Below, piece after piece: positions 61,941 to 64,000 of a DNA stretch of 64,000 nucleotides; the stretch's first letter is position 1, and every line of letters begins with the position of its first letter. The notes beneath the pieces are model-generated. The model did no database searches, had not been told where the DNA came from, and saw only the letters and a list, made by a program, of their open reading frames with translations. The stretch is from assembly GCF_900215295.1 (NCBI RefSeq), contig NZ_OCMF01000001.1:186001-250000 (forward strand). The letters are read 5' to 3'. The DNA comes from Salinimicrobium sediminis (GTDB lineage: Bacteria; Bacteroidota; Bacteroidia; Flavobacteriales; Flavobacteriaceae). The position numbers and the translations under genes are program-made.

Positions 61941-61984
61941 TTGCAAAGGCCTCAAAAATGTTATTTTTGCGGCCTTTCTTTTTT
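61941..61984 (+). promoter_or_regulatory. Overlapping fbaA terminator and accD promoter
   Basis: AAAGGCC (61945-61951), CAAAAAT (61953-61959), loop GTT, ATTTTTG (61963-61969), GGCCTTT (61971-61977) form a 14-bp stem with one mismatch, followed by CTTTTTT: a terminator for fbaA. The same bases contain TTG (61941-61943), 18 bases, then TATTTTTG (61962-61969), a full promoter match 30 bases before the accD ATG. Formation of the hairpin and use of the promoter share sequence. Confidence 0.7.
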
Positions 61985-61998
61985 AATCCCTATACAAT

Positions 61999-62856
61999 AT
62001 GGCCTGGTTTAGAAGAACACAAAAAGGTATACAAACTGCAACCGAAGATAAAAAGGATGTACCAAAAGGATTGTGGTACAAATCTCCAACCGGAAAAATA
62101 GTTGATGCAGAGCAGCTGGAGAAGAATTTTTATGTGAGTCCCGAAGACGGTTACCATGTAAGAATAGGCAGCAATGAGTACTTTAAGATCCTCTTTGACG
62201 ATAATAAGTACACAGAGCTTGATAAAAATCTTTCTTCCCGTGATCCTTTAGAGTTTGAAGACACAAAAAAATACACAGACAGGCTTGAGGATGCTCAGAA
62301 AAAAACAGGTTTAAAAGATGCTGTTCGTACAGCCGTTGGAAAATCCAAAGGTAAAGATCTGGTTATAGCCTGTATGGATTTTGCCTTTATTGGAGGTTCA
62401 ATGGGCTCTGTAGTGGGAGAAAAGATCTCACGTGCGGCAGATTATGCTTTGGAACACAAGATCCCTTTGATGGTCATCTCTAAATCTGGGGGCGCCAGGA
62501 TGATGGAAGCAGCGTACTCACTTATGCAGCTGGCAAAAACCTCGGCAAAGCTTGCCCAACTTGCAGATGCCGGCATCCCATACATTTCCCTGTGTACAGA
62601 TCCTACTACAGGAGGAACTACAGCTTCATTTGCCATGCTGGGCGACATTAATATTGCTGAACCCGGAGCGTTAATTGGCTTTGCGGGCCCACGTGTAGTG
62701 AAAGACACCACAGGTAAAGATCTTCCTGAAGACTTCCAGACTTCAGAGTTCCTTAAAGAACATGGGTTCCTGGATTTTATCACGAAGAGATCTGAACTTA
62801 AGAACAAAGTGAATCAATATATTGATCTCATTCTTAATCAGCCAATAAGGGCTTAA
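61999..62856 (+). CDS. accD: Acetyl-CoA carboxylase carboxyltransferase subunit beta, zinc ribbon degenerate
   Basis: Transfers CO2 from carboxybiotin to acetyl-CoA in fatty acid synthesis, with AccA. 285 residues; the crotonase-like core is intact ([56 protein letters not shown]). The N-terminal zinc ribbon of E. coli AccD has four Cys (27, 30, 46, 49); here the aligned positions read Ser29, Gly32, Ser47 and Asp50 in YKSPTG and VSPEDGYH, so no zinc can be held. From memory this is usual in Flavobacteriia. Confidence 0.94.
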   Translation: MAWFRRTQKGIQTATEDKKDVPKGLWYKSPTGKIVDAEQLEKNFYVSPEDGYHVRIGSNEYFKILFDDNKYTELDKNLSSRDPLEFEDTKKYTDRLEDAQKKTGLKDAVRTAVGKSKGKDLVIACMDFAFIGGSMGSVVGEKISRAADYALEHKIPLMVISKSGGARMMEAAYSLMQLAKTSAKLAQLADAGIPYISLCTDPTTGGTTASFAMLGDINIAEPGALIGFAGPRVVKDTTGKDLPEDFQTSEFLKEHGFLDFITKRSELKNKVNQYIDLILNQPIRA

Positions 62857-62870
62857 AAAAAGCCATTTTT
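62850..62870 (+). terminator. Weak terminator after accD
   Basis: GGCTT, AAAAA, AAGCC followed by ATTTTT, overlapping the accD stop codon. Short stem, so only probable. Confidence 0.45.
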
Positions 62871-62922
62871 AGCTGGTAATCAGAAAAGTAAAAAATTAGC
62901 CTGCTAATATTTTATAATATAT

Positions 62923-62930
62923 TATATTTG
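62923..62930 (+). promoter_or_regulatory. -7 promoter element of rpsO (TATATTTG)
   Basis: Matches TAnnTTTG, 53 bases before the rpsO ATG, giving a leader of about 45 bases. Confidence 0.65.
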
Positions 62931-62983
62931 CGCCCTGGCAGAAAAACTGCCAATACATAAAAATCATTAAAATTAATATTGGA

Positions 62984-63253
62984 ATGTATTTGACTAAAGA
63001 AGCAAAAGAAGAACTTTTTGCAAAACACGGTAAAGGGAAGAACGATACAGGATCAGCCGAAGGACAGATCGCATTGTTCACTCACCGTATTGAACATTTG
63101 ACTCAGCACTTAAAGAACAATCGTCAGGATTTTAATACAGAGCGGTCACTGGTAAAATTGGTAGGTAAGAGAAGGAGCCTGCTGGATTATTTAATGAAGA
63201 AGGATATCTTGAGATATCGTGCGATCGTTAAAGAATTAGGATTAAGAAAATAA
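62984..63253 (+). CDS. rpsO: 30S ribosomal protein S15
   Basis: An 89-residue ribosomal protein binding the central domain of 16S rRNA and bridging to 23S rRNA. Family markers: NDTGSAEGQIALFTHRIEHLTQHLK, RSLVKLVGKRRSLLDYL and RYRAIVKELGLRK at the end. Followed by a strong terminator and then pnp, the gene order rpsO-pnp known from many bacteria. Confidence 0.98.
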   Translation: MYLTKEAKEELFAKHGKGKNDTGSAEGQIALFTHRIEHLTQHLKNNRQDFNTERSLVKLVGKRRSLLDYLMKKDILRYRAIVKELGLRK

Positions 63254-63254
63254 G

Positions 63255-63284
63255 AAAAAAGGGGCTCTTGCGGCCCCTTTTTTT
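63255..63284 (+). terminator. Terminator after rpsO
   Basis: AAAAAAGGGGC, loop TCTTGCG, GCCCCTTTTTTT: short GC stem with A and T tracts. Confidence 0.88.
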
Positions 63285-63558
63285 ATACCATTCTTCGAAA
63301 GAAACAGCTTTTTAAAAAATTTATCCTTGATTTTTCTGTTTCCGGAAAAATTCTGTGTAATTTTTACCTGAAATAATTTTGTTTAAAAAGCTCATTTTTG
63401 TCACCTGTGTTTTTTGACTCAGTTAGTGAGAAAACAAAAGGCAGTTTTTCATTGGTCTTCACAACCCACAACAACAACACAACCTGTCCCGTTCAGACTT
63501 AACGGGAGACCATTGTTTAACCAACCTGCAATGAGCAGGAAGTAGAATTAAAAAATTT
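63285..63558 (+). promoter_or_regulatory. pnp leader with two hairpins
   Basis: A 274-base gap with no gene. Near the 3' end it holds two small perfect hairpins: CCCGTT / AACGGG around loop CAGACTT (63488-63506) and CCTGC / GCAGG around loop AATGA (63525-63539), the second within 20 bases of the pnp ATG. Between them and upstream is an unstructured CA-rich run (CACAACAACAACACAACC, about 63466-63485). The layout suits a regulated 5' leader. Confidence 0.45.
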
Positions 63559-64000
63559 ATGATTCCAAAGACTTTTAAAGAGGTCATCGAGCTTGGAGAT
63601 GGTAGAACCATTTCTATCGAGACCGGTAAATTAGCAAAACAGGCCCATGGTTCTGTTGTTGTTCAAATGGGTGATGCCATGTTGCTTTGTACGGTAGTTT
63701 CCAACTACACCAAAAGTACAGCCGACTTTTTCCCGTTAACAGTAGATTACAGAGAAAAATTTGCAGCCGCAGGTAGGTACCCTGGTGGATTCTTCAAGAG
63801 AGAAGCACGCCCAAGCGACGGTGAAGTTCTTGTAATGAGGATCGTTGACCGTGTATTGCGTCCGCTTTTCCCATCAGACTATCGTTATGAAACCCAGGTG
63901 ATGATCCAGCTGATGTCTCACGATGAGGAAGTAATGCCCGATGCTCTTGCAGGATTGGCAGCTTCAGCAGCGATCCAGCTTTCAGATATTCCATTTGAAA
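63559..64000 (+). CDS. pnp: Polyribonucleotide nucleotidyltransferase (PNPase), 5' part
   Basis: 3'-5' phosphorolytic exoribonuclease of RNA turnover. Only the first 147 codons lie in the window; the gene runs off the right edge. The first RNase PH-like domain is clear: [56 protein letters not shown] (given in part) and [12 protein letters not shown]. Start at ATG 63559 follows a structured leader. Confidence 0.96.
   Translation, partial: MIPKTFKEVIELGDGRTISIETGKLAKQAHGSVVVQMGDAMLLCTVVSNYTKSTADFFPLTVDYREKFAAAGRYPGGFFKREARPSDGEVLVMRIVDRVLRPLFPSDYRYETQVMIQLMSHDEEVMPDALAGLAASAAIQLSDIPFE

Overview
The window reads as chromosomal DNA from a member of the Bacteroidota, most likely family Flavobacteriaceae and probably marine or salt-adapted. 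The basis is AT-rich DNA, many promoters of the TAnnTTTG (-7) type, a complete Na+-pumping NADH:quinone reductase operon, several type IX secretion (T9SS) genes (Plug, PorT, two giant substrates with a C-terminal sorting domain), a TamL-type Omp85 lipoprotein, and families such as DUF3667 that are typical of this group. I cannot name the genus from the sequence alone.

Layout. 1-6.3 kb: peptidase E and glutaminase (overlapping), an AlkB-like dioxygenase, an S41 peptidase with a TraB/DUF5694-like lipoprotein, a CPBP membrane protease and an acetyltransferase. 6.3-7.0 kb: a gene-poor island holding a small membrane ORF, a cluster of perfect palindromes, a decayed tandem copy of a tRNA-Gly with its terminator, and the intact tRNA-Gly(TCC). 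7.0-11.2 kb: GNAT acetyltransferases around a ClpP paralogue, then two convergent L,D-transpeptidases of different families. 11.4-16.1 kb: gpmI, a thioredoxin-like lipoprotein, and a tight housekeeping cluster (HAD phosphatase, map, a NUMOD4/HNH-like protein, a methyltransferase). 16.3-23.8 kb, minus strand: nqrABCDEF followed, after a terminator and a new promoter, by a small cysteine-free protein and apbE, whose product attaches FMN to NqrB/NqrC. 23.9-31.9 kb: T9SS Plug, a DUF3667 membrane protein, apaG, a vanadium-haloperoxidase-like lipoprotein with an altered active site, an NRDE protein and pruA.

32.2-49.8 kb is the accessory heart of the window: two consecutive giant secreted proteins (3302 and about 2491 residues). 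Their N-terminal two thirds are unrelated repeat arrays (PKD-like, an 86-residue PFC repeat and Ig-like domains in the first; six near-identical 91-residue HYR repeats plus SprB repeats in the second), but both end in the same LamG-like, conserved-module and T9SS type A sorting-domain chassis. They look like paralogous cell-surface adhesins or matrix proteins exported by the T9SS, parts of which (Plug at 23.95 kb, PorT at 56.8 kb) are encoded in the same window.

49.8-64 kb returns to housekeeping genes: rsmG, a fatty acid desaturase, an aspartate aminotransferase, trkH/trkA, ubiE-porT, an SpoU rRNA methylase, tamL, fbaA, accD (zinc-ribbon cysteines missing), rpsO and the start of pnp, which is cut by the window end. 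No CRISPR array, insertion sequence, prophage or rRNA was seen. The strongest leads are the paired giant proteins with a shared secretion chassis and recently expanded repeats, the NQR-linked cysteine-free protein, the haloperoxidase homologue lacking its vanadate-binding histidine, the HNH-derived protein in the map operon, and the accD promoter that lies inside the fbaA terminator hairpin.
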